This document shows, piece after piece, positions 34,835 through 46,345 of a DNA stretch of 64,000 nucleotides. The DNA lies in NCBI GenBank assembly GCA_034440615.1, contig JAOTOM010005049.1:496001-560000 (forward strand), read 5' to 3'. Below the pieces are notes generated by a model. That model had not been told where the DNA came from. It did not search any database and was given only the letters and a program-made list of their open reading frames with translations. A program made the position numbers and the translations under genes. The DNA comes from Ashinkailepas kermadecensis. Lineage: Eukaryota; Arthropoda; Thecostraca; Neolepadidae. The number at the start of each line of letters is the position of its first letter. The stretch's first letter is position 1.

Positions 34835-34930
34835 TGCGCATGCGAGTGAAGCGATACTTCAGGGGCGCCCCCAACACCTCCACCGACTTGAACAGCGGCG
34901 CCGGCGGCGCTGACGGCTTCAGCTGAAGTA
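34835..34930 (-). CDS. Candidate unrecognised exon in the LD1-LD2 intron
   Basis: After a possible acceptor CTTCAG| the minus strand reads LKPSAPPAPLFKSVEVLG, then a stretch ending near RMRSDG, with about 26 of 29 codons ending in G or C, as in the real paxillin exons. The frame then runs into a 30-bp tandem array. A phase 0-0 cassette is needed between exons 2 and 3. The start phase fits, but no strong donor in phase 0 is visible: GCA|GTGATG is in phase 1 and AGA|GTCGGA is weak. I do not recognise the peptide. It may be an isoform exon, a decayed exon or chance GC-rich sequence. Confidence 0.28.
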
Positions 34931-35080
34931 CTGCAGTAGGTACTGATAGCCAGCCGGTTCACAGCTGCAGTACTGCAGTAGGCGCCGATAGACAGCTAGT
35001 TAACTGGGCGGGCGTGCTGCGGCCAGGCGGTGTTGCAGCCACGCCGGAACCACGCCGGAACCACGCCGGAACCAAGTCAC
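34915..35080. repeat. ~62 bp two-copy repeat and a 12-bp repeat
   Basis: AGCTGNAGTACTGCAGTAGG followed by a GATAG-CAGC segment occurs twice (34919 and about 34963). ACCACGCCGGA repeats three to four times at 35038-35073. Confidence 0.75.
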
Positions 35081-35089
35081 GCCCGTGGA

Positions 35090-36620
35090 CGCACGCGGCG
35101 CGTAATGTCAGTCAGCGATGACATGGGGTGATGTCAGTGAGCGGCCCTACCGTTCCGGCGGTGGAAGAGGGCGGCGACGCGGCCAACAGTCGTCGTCTCT
35201 TCGCCTCGCACGCACCGCCAAACCGCCTGACTCAGACTCGGCGCCGGCCGAGACCGAGCCGCGACCGAGTCACTGGCGGAGTCATGGTCGCGCGAGAGCC
35301 AGTAGCGATGGCAAATCGAGACCGGCCAGGCAGTGTGTGGACACAAGCCACGTCGATCCTGTACTGTGTACACCTTTGTGCCGGGGACGAGAACGAGACC
35401 TTCAAAATGCACTGGGACGAGCTGGTGAATAGAGATTGCTACGATGTAGCTTACGTATGCCAACCGGAGGCAGTAGCATGCACGCAGTCGTGCTAGGGAA
35501 TGGTAACGGCCTCAGAGTTGGATGAGGCGGATTAGGAGGGGACAACGGCCATTCTAAAGCGTTTTTAGCAACATCACACAGCTGGAACTGATGCTACAAT
35601 TATCCAAAGTCAGGAGGGGAAGCTGTCCTCTCCACTTTGCCTTACTCCTTTACCTATGCGCCCACGCCAAAACGGTTCCCAAGCACTTTGCCGTCGGCAG
35701 AAGCCGGCCGACCGCCGCGGCCTCACCGGACCGGTACGAGACGCGCATATGACGAGTTTGAGTGCTGACTGACACAATCACATACTCGCCAGCGACACAT
35801 CCGAACACAGCCGGGACGTCCACAGCACCAGTACGCCACCAGCTCGGGTCGCAACATCTTGAGCTAGTCCATGAACAATAACTGGATCTGCGACACGCTC
35901 GCAGCCCATCGATGCAAAAGGTTCGCAGATAGTCACTTTTTCGGAAGAGAAGGCATGATGCTCAGCTTGATTCATTTTGGCAACCGTTGTGTACTAGCAC
36001 ATGCTTCTGATGGATAAGACAACATAATAGATATAAGTAAGACGAATCGGGTTCATATTTCTTGACATTTGCAGCGAGGCAATTGCTCCACCAATAAAGA
36101 CGTAGAGCACATGGAGAGTGCGGCAAGCTTCAGGCAACAACGTAAGGTTATGTCAAACGACACAATTTTTTTAAACATCAATTCATTCACTGGGATAAAA
36201 CATGCTCGGTGTATAAGCGCAAGTATATAAGCGCACTCTCAGCCTTGGCCGTATTTAAGATGCCTGCGGAATGGAGTTCCTGCAGCTCCTATGAGGAGCG
36301 ATGGATTTCCGGTGGGTTCGAGGGATCTATCAGTGAAGGTCAATAATTGTTTCACTGAGACTTCCCCACGCATTTTCAGGATAATCTCGTGACAATGCCT
36401 CATTGGAGGCTCCTTCCCACGGTGAAATGCTTGCTCTAATGGGGTCTGGGTCCTAAATGAAACGAGTGTAGCAACCCAATTTTCTCTATCCTCGACCAGC
36501 TCCGCCTACTCATAAGCCTCGCGACCACTCAGCAGTTCTGCCCCTCCCTCCTAGTTTCACCCATTGGCAGAGGGCATGTCGGAGCGAGTTCAATCCCGAC
36601 GGCTGTGTGCCGAGCTCACT
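35090..36620. other. Intron DNA; no gene recognised
   Basis: GC-rich at 35100-35400 and near 35700, AT-rich elsewhere. A minus-strand GTGAGG near 35740 follows a short ATG frame (MRVSYRS), but nothing supports an exon. Confidence 0.4.
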
Positions 36621-36639
36621 TGTCACGCCCCGCCCCGCA

Positions 36640-37305
36640 GCCCGTCCCTCGGTCAGGCGGGCGCCCGCGGCCAGTCCCTTGGTCAGGCGGCGTCCGCAGC
36701 CCGTCCCTCGGTCAGGCGGGCGCCCGCAGCCCGTCCCACGGTCAGGCGGCGTCGCAGCCCCTCCCTCGGTCAGGCGGGCGTCCGCAGCCCGTCCCTTTGG
36801 TCAGGCGGGGCCGCAGCCCGTCCCTTGGTCAGGCGGGCGCCCGCAGCCCCTCCCTTGGTCAGGCGGGCGTCCGCAGCCCTCCCTCGGTCAGGCGGGCGTC
36901 CGCAGCCCGTCCCTCGGTCAGGCGGGCGCCCGCAGCCCGTCCCACGGTCAGGCGGGCGTCCGCAGCCCGTCCCTCGGTCAGGCGGGCGCCCGCAGCCCCT
37001 CCCTCGGTCAGGCGGGCGCCCGCAGCCCCTCCCTCGGTCAGGCGGGCGCCCGCAGCCCGTCCCACGGTCAGGCGGGCGTCCGCAGCTCCATGGTCAGGCG
37101 CGCAGCCCGTCCCTTGGTCAGGCGGGCAGCCCGTCCCTCGGTCAGGCGGGCGCCCGTCTGCCCCTTCCCTCGTTCAGGCGGGCGTCCGCAGCCCGTCCCT
37201 TGGTCAGGCGGGCGCCCGCAGCCCGTCCTCAGTCAGGCGGGCGCCCGCAGCACCTCCCTCAGTCAGGCGGGCGTCCGCAGCCCGTCCCTCGGTCAGGCGG
37301 GCGCT
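36640..37305. repeat. 30-bp GC-rich minisatellite, about 23 units
   Basis: Units of GTCCCTCGGTCAGGCGGGCG followed by CCCGCAGCCC, with indels that shift frames. All three plus frames are open for more than 250 codons because of the periodicity. Confidence 0.95.
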
Positions 37306-37394
37306 GTCGGCAGGCCGCCGCGCTCTCCGTGTGCGAGGATTCCTCAAGCAAACCAGACCAGCCGTAACGACACCCAAACGGCCGGCTGAACGGC

Positions 37395-37620
37395 GGGAAG
37401 GCTGGACAGCTGGACGACTTGACGGCGGGACGGCTGGATGACTGAACGGCTGGATGGCTGGATGGCTGGACGGCTGGACGGCTGGACGGCTGGACGGCTG
37501 GACAGCTGGACAGCTGGACGGCTGGACAGCTGGACGGCTGGACGGCTGGACGGCTGGACGGCTGGACAGCTGGACAGCTGGACGGCTGGACAGCTGGACG
37601 GCTGGACAGCTGGACGACTG
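37395..37620. repeat. 8-bp tandem repeat GGACGGCT / GGACAGCT
   Basis: About 26 units alternate between the two forms; the plus strand reads RLDGWTAG-like frames. Confidence 0.93.
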
Positions 37621-37744
37621 CCGTTAGCCGCCCCAGCCCCTACAGTCGATCCATCACCAGCACCACGCCAATTGGAGAGCCGCGCGCCGGTGGTCCCCAC
37701 AGTGACGCGCCACGGCCACGACGTGGGAACTGCCGGCCGGCCGG

Positions 37745-38905
37745 ACCGTCTGCCCGCGCGTGTCCGCGTCGGACAGCACCCCGCCGACCTGCCGCACCAG
37801 CGCGTCCCCCGACGTCCCCCGACCTACTGCCGACACAGCACGCCTCACCTGACCGCAGCCGGCGGGTGTCCGCGTCGGGCAGCACCCCGCCGACCTGCCG
37901 CACCAGCGCGTCCCCTGACGTCCCGCGACCTACTGCCGACACAGCACGCCTCACCTGACCGCAGCCGGCGGGTGTCCGCGTCGGGCAGCACCCCGCCGAC
38001 CTGCCGCACCAGCGCGTCCCCTGACGTCCCCCGACCTACTGCGGACACAGCACGCCTCCCTGACCGCAGCCGGCGGGTGTCCGCGTCGGGCAGCACCCCG
38101 CCGACCTGCCGCACCAGCGCGTCCCCTGACGTCCCCCGACCTACTGCGGACACAGCACGCCTCCCTGACCGCAGCCGGCGGGTGTCCGCGTCGGGCAGCA
38201 CCCCGCCGACCTGCCGCACCAGCGCGTCCCCTGACGTCCCCCGACCTACTGCGGACACAGCACGCCTCACCTGACCGCAGCCGGCGCGTGTCCGTGTCGG
38301 GCAGCACCCCGCCGACCTGCCGCACCAGCGCGTCCCCTGACGTCCCCCGACCTACTGCGGACACAGCACGCCTCCCTGACCGTCTGCCCGCGCGTGTCCG
38401 CGTCGGGCAGCACCCCGCCGACCTGCCGCACCAGCGCGTCCCCCGACCTACTGCGGACACAGCACGCCTCACCTGACCGCAGCCGGCGGGTGTCCGCGTC
38501 GGGCAGCACCCCGCCGACCTGCCGCACCAGCGCGTCCCCCGACCTACTGCGGACACAGCACGCCTCACCTGACCGCAGCCGGCGGGTGTCCGTGTCGGGC
38601 AGCACCCCGCCGACCTGCCGCACCAGCGCGTCCCCTGACGTCCCCCGACCTACTGCGGACACAGCACGCCTCCCTGACCGCAGCCGGCGGGTGTCCGTGT
38701 CGGGCAGCACCCCGCCGACCTGCCGCACCAGCGCGTCCCCTGACGTCCCACGACCTACTGCGGACACAGCACGCCTCACCTGACCGAAGCCGGCGGGTGT
38801 CCGTGTCGGGCAGCACCCCGCCGACCCGCCGCACCAGCGCGTCCCCTGACGTCCCCCGACCTACTGCGGACACAGCACGCCTCCCTGACCGCAGCCGGCG
38901 CGTGC
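37745..38905. repeat. ~105 bp minisatellite with splice-site-like borders, about 11 units
   Basis: Each unit contains GGGCAGCACCCCGCCGACCT, GCCGCACCAGCGCGTCCCC and CTACTGCGGACACAGCACGC. On the minus strand a full unit reads CCGCAG|, an 84-base block, then |GTGAGG. Units around 38050, 38160, 38370, 38670 and 38880 lack two bases at this point and lose the GT. Two units are shortened by about 11 bases (near 38440 and 38540). Confidence 0.92.
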
Positions 38906-38909
38906 GCCT

Positions 38910-40460
38910 GTGCTTGTGGCCGAGGTATGCGCCGTTGGACTTCCAACAAATGCTGATGGCGCTGGCGCAACGGAACTGGGCTACATCAACTGTGCTTCAT
39001 TTCAGGGACATGTCATTGAAGGTGGGAAGGTATCTTGTATCTGCTTCGTGATCCCACTTCACACTAGACATACTAGAGTAATGAACATTTCTTTGTGCGT
39101 GCGAACCTACCAGTTGAGCAGTTAGCGTGTTATTCTGGTGCTAGAGACGTCCACCGCTTTGGGAGCCGGATGCGCAGTATAGTAAATTGGTAGTAACTTT
39201 ACGGTATAATAACTTTCCAGCATTCCCCTTTGATTGATGCTTGCTTCTCACTCCAAAATTAACGTTTGCTTTCTTAACCCAATCTGTCTTCCCGGTCAGA
39301 TCCTCACACACCGTCTCGGGGGTGGGAGGTCACTATAAGCCCCTTCTAATCTCCAAACCAAGCGTTGCACGAACACGAAAGTGGTGTCACCGGAAAGCGC
39401 TCGGCGAGTACGGCCTGAAACCACCGCAAACAATTTTCGCCCCTCAAGAAGGGACGTCTCTATGGGGTCTATGGGACAACGACTGACGATGTTTTGGACT
39501 TTGGGGAGTTAATTTTGAGGTAGACTTTAAAAAACAACAATTATCTCTAATCAGAAAAGGAAGGCGAAATAGACGGTGGACCCAAAATGTTTGGTTACCC
39601 AGAAATCAACGTTTTATGTTTTGTAATTTTCTAAATGTTGTGTTTTGGACTTCATTGAATTTTTCTTTTCTAATGGTTAGAGCGAACCGGGAAACGTTGT
39701 TTTAAGTCAATTTTCCATCATAAAACGCGCTTAGTTACGTCAAAATCTTCGATTTGAGGCCCAATGGGCTTCAAATATGTAAGACAAACAAGTCATCAAA
39801 AACGGAAACAAAATAAAAAATTCATCCGGTGCACTTTGTTGCATCCCTAATGATAAGCAAACGCTGAAAGTTTCATCCAAATATCTTATCTGTTAAAGCG
39901 TGACGACTGGTTGAACATTTTTGGAGGCGACTTCACTTGACCTTGAATCACTTGGTGACCGGAGATAACCTGACCAAGGTTTTCACACATGTCAAATTGA
40001 TGTGGGAAAAGGCATGCCAAATTTCGGCGTGCCGCCGCGCGCCGTTTTCTTACCATCCGCGGAGAATCTTAGGGGAGGGGAGCTAAAAATGCCCCCTCCG
40101 AGGGTTAATTTATGAACGTTGACAGCACAGTATCGCTGCATCCATAACCAGCTAGTTGCATGTGTCAGAGATCACGAGAGAATCCGGTTAGGTGAGGTAA
40201 CCACCAGCTAGACGTCTTGTCTCGCGGATGACGTGCGAGACTTAATGAGCTTCGTCTCTTCGGAGTTGTGCATTGTAATTAATATCGTAATTAACTTAGC
40301 CATGCGACATTTCACAACAAGGCGCAATGGCTGGAATGTCAGGCATTCAAGTGAAGTGATCTGTGACATGGTGCAGTGTCAGGCATCAAAACATACTGGT
40401 CTGTGACATAGTGCATAGTGTGACATAGTGCAGTGTATGCTTTAAACAGCCTCAACATCC
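38910..40460. other. Intron DNA; no gene recognised
   Basis: Mainly AT-rich with short frames. A GGTGTGACATAGTGCAGTGT-type duplication lies at 40360-40435. Confidence 0.45.
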
Positions 40461-40474
40461 CATTTTATCTCATC

Positions 40475-41060
40475 TTATCTTATCACAGATTACCCGACCG
40501 TAAGCCACCAGTGTTGGTTGTGCTTACATTCCACGCTATAGATACTGGACTGTTCAACAGCCAAACTGGACGTAAGCCACCAGCGCAGCGCTCACACTCC
40601 TCGCTGCAGATACTGTGCTGTTCAACAGCCACACTGGACGTAAGCCACTAGCGCAGCGCTCACACTCCTCGCTGCAAATACTGGACTGTTCAACAGCCAA
40701 ACTGGACGTAAACCACCAGCGCAGCGCTCACACTCCTCACTGCAGATACTGTACTGCTCAACAGCCACACTAGACGTAAGCCACCAGCGCAGCGCTCACA
40801 CTCCTCGCTGCAGATACTGTGCTGTTCAACAGCCACACTGGACGTAAGCCACCAGCGCAGCGCTCACATTCCTCGCTGCAGATACTGGACTGTTCAACAG
40901 CCACACTGGACGTAAGCCGCCAGCGCAGCGCAGCGCTCACATTCCTCGCTGTAGATACTGTGCTGTTCAACAGCCACACTGGACGTAAGCCACCAGCGCA
41001 GCGCTCACACTCCTCGCTGTAGATACTGTGCTGTTCGACAGTCCCACTGGACGGAAGTGT
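40475..41060. repeat. 68-bp minisatellite, about eight units
   Basis: Units of CTCGCTGCAGATACTGTGCT, GTTCAACAGCCACACTGGAC, GTAAGCCACCAGCGCAGCGC and TCACACTC. One unit has an extra CGCAG. Confidence 0.95.
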
Positions 41061-41064
41061 CAAA

Positions 41065-42670
41065 GCTTGAAAGCAGGCTCCCATATAAAATGATGTAGGG
41101 GAAAAGTTGACGGACCGGTCTCGTTAATTAAGCTAGCGAATCTTAGAAAGAAGAAACTGACGAGAAGAAAGACAGAAGAAGCCCCCTAGAGAATGAAGCT
41201 GCATGTATGTCCATGCTTCCTTCTTGATTATAAAGCATGTCGCTTCAATTATAAGCCTTCACGAAAGCGTTACGGTCGTGCGGAGCCGGTCAAGTTGATT
41301 TTGTCATCCGTAGTTGAACGAACCCTCTAAGGCCTTAATCCGGCTCATAATCGGTGTCGTCATTCCTTAAACCGGGGAAAATGCTGCCAACAACATCGGC
41401 CACCAAATACCACAACTGCAGGGCGTGCTGAGAGTCCACCGCACGACAATGTTCCCCACGAACCAGCCGGTATTGTCGCGCTCACTTATTTGCCTTGATT
41501 TCCACAGCGCTGCACCCAAGACCAGCACTGACTTCGCAGACTGGACGACGCATACAATCTCACAGGGTGTATGTTCGGCCGAAAATATCGCCAGATACAT
41601 ATTCAAGGGACATTACAGCAGCCGCATATACATGCCAAGTAAGCAGCGACGGTCAATTAATGACCTACTCCAGCTGCGATGAATATCGGCTTCGTGACTC
41701 TAAAACGTTCGGTGAACGACCACAATCACAATCCACCACACGAATTTTCACCACACACTGGCGGTAGATGAATAACTGCGGGTCGATGACGGGGAACGGA
41801 AGCGTACGTCACTGCCGCAGGCACCCGCAGGCACCCGCAGTTGGGTCATGCGGGTCCGCCTCACTCCCCGCCCCGCCCCGCCCCGCCCCGCCCCGCCACC
41901 CACCAGCGCACAGTTTGCACTGCGGACACCGACCTCGGACTCGAACATGCTGACCGCGTTGCCCGTCTGTTCGGCACGGACACACCGCACGAACACGCAC
42001 GCCTTCACACACACTCACAGACGCACACGACCGGAGTGGACCGGACCGGACCGGACCGGAACGGGACGGAACGGGCCGGACCGAAGCGGAGCGGACCGCG
42101 CCCCGTCACGTCAACGGGTGGCCGGCCGCGTCACAACTGGCGCCGCTGCGGCCGGCTCGACAGACGCCCGCCAGGTGAGCAGGCGGCGCTGCTGTCGGAC
42201 CGCGCCCGCGCCGGTTGTGCCCGCCGCCGCCGCCGCCGCCGCGCCGGCGCGCGCCGCCTCGGGCGCGGTCCGTGGCCCGCGAGGACGGAGCCGCTGCGGC
42301 CTCCGACGTCGAGCGTCCCACGGACGCCGAGGATGACTCCGAGGTCCCGTCGACTGCATGTCCTGACCTGCTGCGGTCGACACGGCGGCCATGCAGGTCG
42401 GCTCGAGGCCTGCCGATGGGCGAGCGCCGGGCGGGTTGAGCTCGTGTGTGGGTGTATGTGTGTGTGTGTGACCATTGTGTGAGGGCCCGCGGGGCGTGAC
42501 ACGTTACAGTTCCGAGAAGTGACGGCAGCCGGCAGCCGGCAGCCGGCAGCGGTAGCGCCGACGAGTGGGTGGGTGCCGGTCGGTGGGGCGGCGTGAGGTC
42601 ATCACTGCGGTACAGCTAACGTCAGCATGGTCGACAGCGGCCGACGGGCACCCGGGCGCCGGTCGATGGG
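41065..42670. other. Spacer, CpG-rich from 41810; no supported exon
   Basis: At 41866-41898 there is a (CCCCG)n run and at 42040-42090 a GGACC/GGAAC short repeat. A plus-strand GTGAGC at about 42173 and a minus-strand GTCAGG near 42362 look like donors but have no convincing coding partner. Could be a CpG island. Confidence 0.4.
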
Positions 42671-42674
42671 CTTG

Positions 42675-42820
42675 GGTGGGGTGAGGTGAGGTGAGGTGAG
42701 GTGAGGTGAGGTGATGTGATGTGAGGTGAGGTGAGGTGAGGTGATGTGATGTGATGTGATGTGATGTGATGTGATGTGAGGTGAGGTGAGGTGAGGTGAG
42801 GTGAGGTGAGGTGAGGTCAC
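42675..42820. repeat. (GTGAG)n / (GTGAT)n pentanucleotide array
   Basis: About 28 units with blocks of GTGAT inside GTGAG. It is flanked on both sides by a CACTGCGGTACAGCT-GACGTCAGCATGGT copy (about 42604 and 42823), so the array expanded within a duplicated segment. Confidence 0.96.
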
Positions 42821-43014
42821 CACTGCGGTACAGCTGACGTCAGCATGGTCAGCTGTGGCTGGACGGCGGGTGCCCAGTCAAGGAATGATACTTGGCCTTG
42901 GTACAGCGGGTCATCGCATGGCCGTCGTTGGGCCTCCGAAGTTGGTCAGGGGAGGGGGGAATCAAGCTTCTTGCCCAGTCTTCTGTCAATTTTTGCCTTT
43001 AAAAACGAAGAGTC

Positions 43015-43185
43015 CAACGATTCAAGTCACAATAAGAGCTCTGGGTACCAAAGGTCCCGGGTTCAACACTCACCACTCGGGACATTTCCCAATACCGCGG
43101 CCCACCGGCGAAACAGTGTGGACGGCGCCATTAGCCGTGATCGTGCAAAAAGTGCGTCGAGAACCACCCAATAAACAAACAATAA
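43015..43185 (+). mobile_element. Second SINE family, copy 1
   Basis: A box-B-like CGGGTTCAACACTCACC is followed by a body shared with 46351-46518 (CAGTC/CAATAC, GCGGGCGCCAT-AGCCGTGA, CGTGCA-AAAGTG) and a CCACCCAATAAACAAACAAT tail. The A-box half is less conserved here. Confidence 0.7.
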
Positions 43186-43264
43186 GCCACAATAAATTTA
43201 GGGGAGACAGATTGGTGAAAATAGTGGAATGATAACGCGAAATTACAATTCAAATGACGCATCG

Positions 43265-43535
43265 TTAACGTGTCACACTGCACCACTGCTCGGGCTCAGT
43301 GTGACACGTCCCACCGCGCCGCCGCTCGGACTCAGTGTAACGCGTCACACCGCACCACCGCTCGGACTCAGTGTGACACGTCACACCGCACCACCGCTCG
43401 GACTCAGTGTGACACGTCACACCGCACCATCGCTCGGACTCAGTGTGACACGTCACACCGCACCACCGCTCGGACTCAGTGTGACACGTCACACCGCACC
43501 ACCGCTCGGACTCAGTGTGACACGCGCCGTGTCCG
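43265..43535. repeat. 36-bp minisatellite, about 7.5 units
   Basis: Units of GTGTGACACGTCACACCGCA followed by CCACCGCTCGGACTCA, nearly identical. Confidence 0.95.
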
Positions 43536-43591
43536 GCCGGTTCTCCGCGGCGTGTGACGCGTCACACCGCACCACGGCGCCGCAGTGGCAC

Positions 43592-43783
43592 AACCGAACC
43601 ACCGATTGGTTGGTTATTGGTTTTTACGACACGTCGACCGTCGAGTCATATAGCGTCGCCAATCTCTCACGCCGATTGGTCGCGGGCGAAGAGGAGCGAC
43701 AGGTGAGACTCGAACCCACAATCTTTCGATTGTGAGACGGGTATCTTACCCCTAGACCACTCGTCCCCTAACCGAACCACCGA
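43592..43783 (-). mobile_element. tRNA-Val-like SINE, copy 2, with 14-bp target-site duplication
   Basis: The body is 43606-43769, with the tRNA-like head on the minus strand. AACCGAACCACCGA is duplicated exactly at 43592-43605 and 43770-43783. It differs from copy 1 at only a few sites, so the two insertions are of similar age or from a close source. Confidence 0.95.
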
Positions 43784-43792
43784 GTCGACGTT

Positions 43793-44250
43793 GTGTCCGA
43801 CAGTGCTGTGTCCGACATTCGACGCTGTGTCCGGAAGTATTGTGTCCGACAGTCGACACTGTGCCCGGCAGTGTTGTGTCCGGCAGTGTTGTGCCCGGCA
43901 GTGCTGTGTCCGACAGTGCTGTGTCCGACAGTCGACGCTGTGTCCGGCAGTATTGTGTCCGACAGTCGACACTGTGCCCGGCAGTGTTGTGTCCGGCAGT
44001 GTTGTGCCCGGCAGTGCTGTGTCCGACAGTGCTGTGCCTGGCAGTGCTGTGTCCGGACAGTGTTGTGCCTGGCAGTGCTGTGCCCGGCAGTAGACGTTGT
44101 GTCCGGCAGTGCTGTGCCCGGCAGTGCTGTGCCCGGCAGTGCTGTGTCCGGCAGTCGACGCTGTGTCCGACAGTCGACGCTGTGTCCGACAGTGCTGTGT
44201 CCGGCAGTGTTGTGCCCGGCAGTGCTGTGTCCGGCAGTGCCGCGCGGCGA
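43793..44250. repeat. ~15-bp minisatellite, about 28 units
   Basis: Units of GTGCTGTGTCCGGCA and GTGTTGTGCCCGGCA, with some longer units holding CAGTCGACGCTGTGTCCG. Higher-order blocks repeat. Confidence 0.92.
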
Positions 44251-44708
44251 CAGCCCAATGCCGAAACTCTGTTCCGACTACCACCCAGCCGCTGCCCATT
44301 TCTTCCCTGCTGCCCAGCGGTGGACGGCGCATGGGGCGCCTCAAAACGTCACCATAACGCCGCAATGGAGACGCTGGACACCTTTGGAAAACGCTCGCCG
44401 CTTACTATTGTCGGAAATCATCATCAAGTTGCGAAGGTACAGTTGAGACTGGCAGCCACAGACGCCCGCCAGACGGACGGCCACACCCCGCCAGCTGAGG
44501 TCGTGCTCCTCCGGGAGTATTAGCAGCCAGACGGACGAGACGGACGGCCACACCCTGCCAGCTGCGGTAGTGCTCCTCCGAGAGTATTCACACCCAGGCC
44601 ACGGTGGGAAAGTTTAGGCTCAATTGCAGAGTACTGGCCGAATACTGGCCGTGCCAGATACTACCCACCAGAACTGTGAACGGTGGCATCTCAGATTAAA
44701 CACGTAGT

Positions 44709-44872
44709 ACAATGTCACAGGATGTTATATTTCCAGGAAAAGTACACCACCGATCGGTTTAATGCCTTCATCAGGGTGACCAAACTTCGACATCCTCACT
44801 CTCATGAAGGCATTAAGCCGAAACGTTGGCGCTTTTCCTGAGAATATAACATCTTGTGCTGTTGTACTTTGC
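44709..44872. other. ~164 bp imperfect palindrome (MITE-like hairpin)
   Basis: CACAGGATGTTATATTTCCA GGAAAAG ... TAATGCCTTCATCAGG pairs with CATGAAGGCATTA ... CTTTTCCTGAGAATATAACA TCTTGTGC. The arms are about 65 bases with a short spacer of about 25 bases. Confidence 0.75.
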
Positions 44873-44879
44873 ATTGAAC

Positions 44880-45140
44880 TCGTCCAGTGAACTATTAACA
44901 ATCTCAGATTAGAAACAATGCAGTGGTCAAGCTGACAACGCTCCTTGGAACGACTTGCTGAACTGAGCCGTGCCTTTCTTTTAAATGTTTTCAGAATATC
45001 TGCTTGCTCTCATCATAGATTGGGCTTTGGGATTAATCAAGCGGTGAATCGGTTTAAACCTCGCAAGTGCTAGGCGGGGATTATAAGACTCCTTTCTTCG
45101 GAACGTCTTAGGCTTCGCATGGCGAATGTGGCATCATGTC
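44880..45140. other. Spacer; nothing recognised
   Basis: AT-rich sequence before the 53-bp array, with no frame or repeat of note. Confidence 0.4.
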
Positions 45141-45149
45141 CGCAGTTAG

Positions 45150-46015
45150 CGAGAACACGTTCTCCCAGATCATGTTAGGTGGCGGAGCTAGGTCATGTTA
45201 GGTGACAGCACGTTTTCCCAGATCATGTTAGGTGGCGGAGCTAGGTCATGTTAGGTGACAGCACGTTTTCCCAGATCATGTTAGGTGGCGGAGCTAGGTC
45301 ATGTTAGGTGACAGCACGCTTTCCCAGATCATGTTAGGTGGCGGAGCTAGGTCATGTTAGGTGACAGCACGCTTTCCCAGATCATGTTAGGTGGCGGAGC
45401 TAGGTCATGTTAGGTGACAGCACGCTTTCCCAGATCATGTTAGGTGGCGGAGCTAGGTCATGTTAGGTGACAGCACGCTTTCCAGATCATGTTAGGTGGC
45501 GGAGCTAGGTCATGTTAGGTGACAGCACGCTTTCCCAGATCATGTTAGGTGGCGGAGCTAGGTCATGTTAGGTGACAGCACGCTTTCCCAGATCATGTTA
45601 GGTGGCGGAGCTAGGTCATGTTAGGTGACAGCACGTTTTCCCAGATCATGTTAGGTGATGGAGATAGGTCATGTTAGGTGACAGCACGCTTTCCCAGATC
45701 ATGTTAGGTGGCGGAGCTAGGTCGTGTTAGGTGATGGAGCTAGGTCATGTTAGGTGACAGCACGTTTTCCTAGATCATGTTAGGTGGCGGAGCTAGGTCG
45801 TGTTAGGTGACAGCACGCTTTTCCAGATCATGTTAGGTGACAGCACATTTTCCCAGATCATGTTAGGTGGCGGAGCTAGGTCGTGTTAGGTGACAGCACG
45901 CTTTTCCAGATCATGTTAGATGACAGCACGCTTTTCCAGATCATGTTAGGTGACGGAGCTAGGTCGTGTTAGGTGACAGCATGCTTTTCCAGATCATGTT
46001 AGGTGACGGAGCTAT
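45150..46015. repeat. 53-bp minisatellite with two ATGTTAGGT motifs per unit, about 17 units
   Basis: Units of ATCATGTTAGGTGGCGGAGC, TAGGTCATGTTAGGTGACAG and CACGYTTTCCCAG. The left two thirds is regular; the right part contains shortened and shuffled units (GATGGAGATAGG, GTGTTAGG variants). Confidence 0.95.
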
Positions 46016-46019
46016 TGTG

Positions 46020-46345
46020 TCCCAACAGAGAACACCTTCGGTTATTTTCTACTGAGCTCACAGACGTTCGCATCATACCATTGCATAATGGCCCCAGCTG
46101 TGCGATGCTGTATGTAAAGTGTAATTTACAGCTGGACCAACATGAACGATTAGGCTATTGAGCTCTCAGGGTTATTTTTGTCCATGTCCCATGATCTCGG
46201 ATGACTTCTTGAAGCATGTGTGTATTCTCTAGCTGTGTTAGCCTCTAAGCTCAGATGTATCGTCCATTTTCCCACAGAGCACTTGAAAATAGTGGCTTGG
46301 GGCACAATTCAATAATTTTGTTATCCATGAGTCTATGAACTTGAA
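46020..46345. other. Spacer; nothing recognised
   Basis: No frame, tandem array or element end is visible. Confidence 0.4.

Noticed and set aside
36564..37441. Three overlapping plus-strand frames of 260-278 codons
   Set aside because: All three frames are open across the 30-bp array, the signature of a repeat rather than of a gene.
37745..38905. Array units as real paxillin exons
   Set aside because: In the phase required between exons 2 and 3 the block begins with a stop codon; kept only as a finding.
42040..42400. Exons on either strand in the CpG-rich block (plus donor near 42173, minus donor near 42362)
   Set aside because: The peptides are low-complexity Ala/Arg/Gly sequences in several frames at once, and no phase-consistent partner was found.
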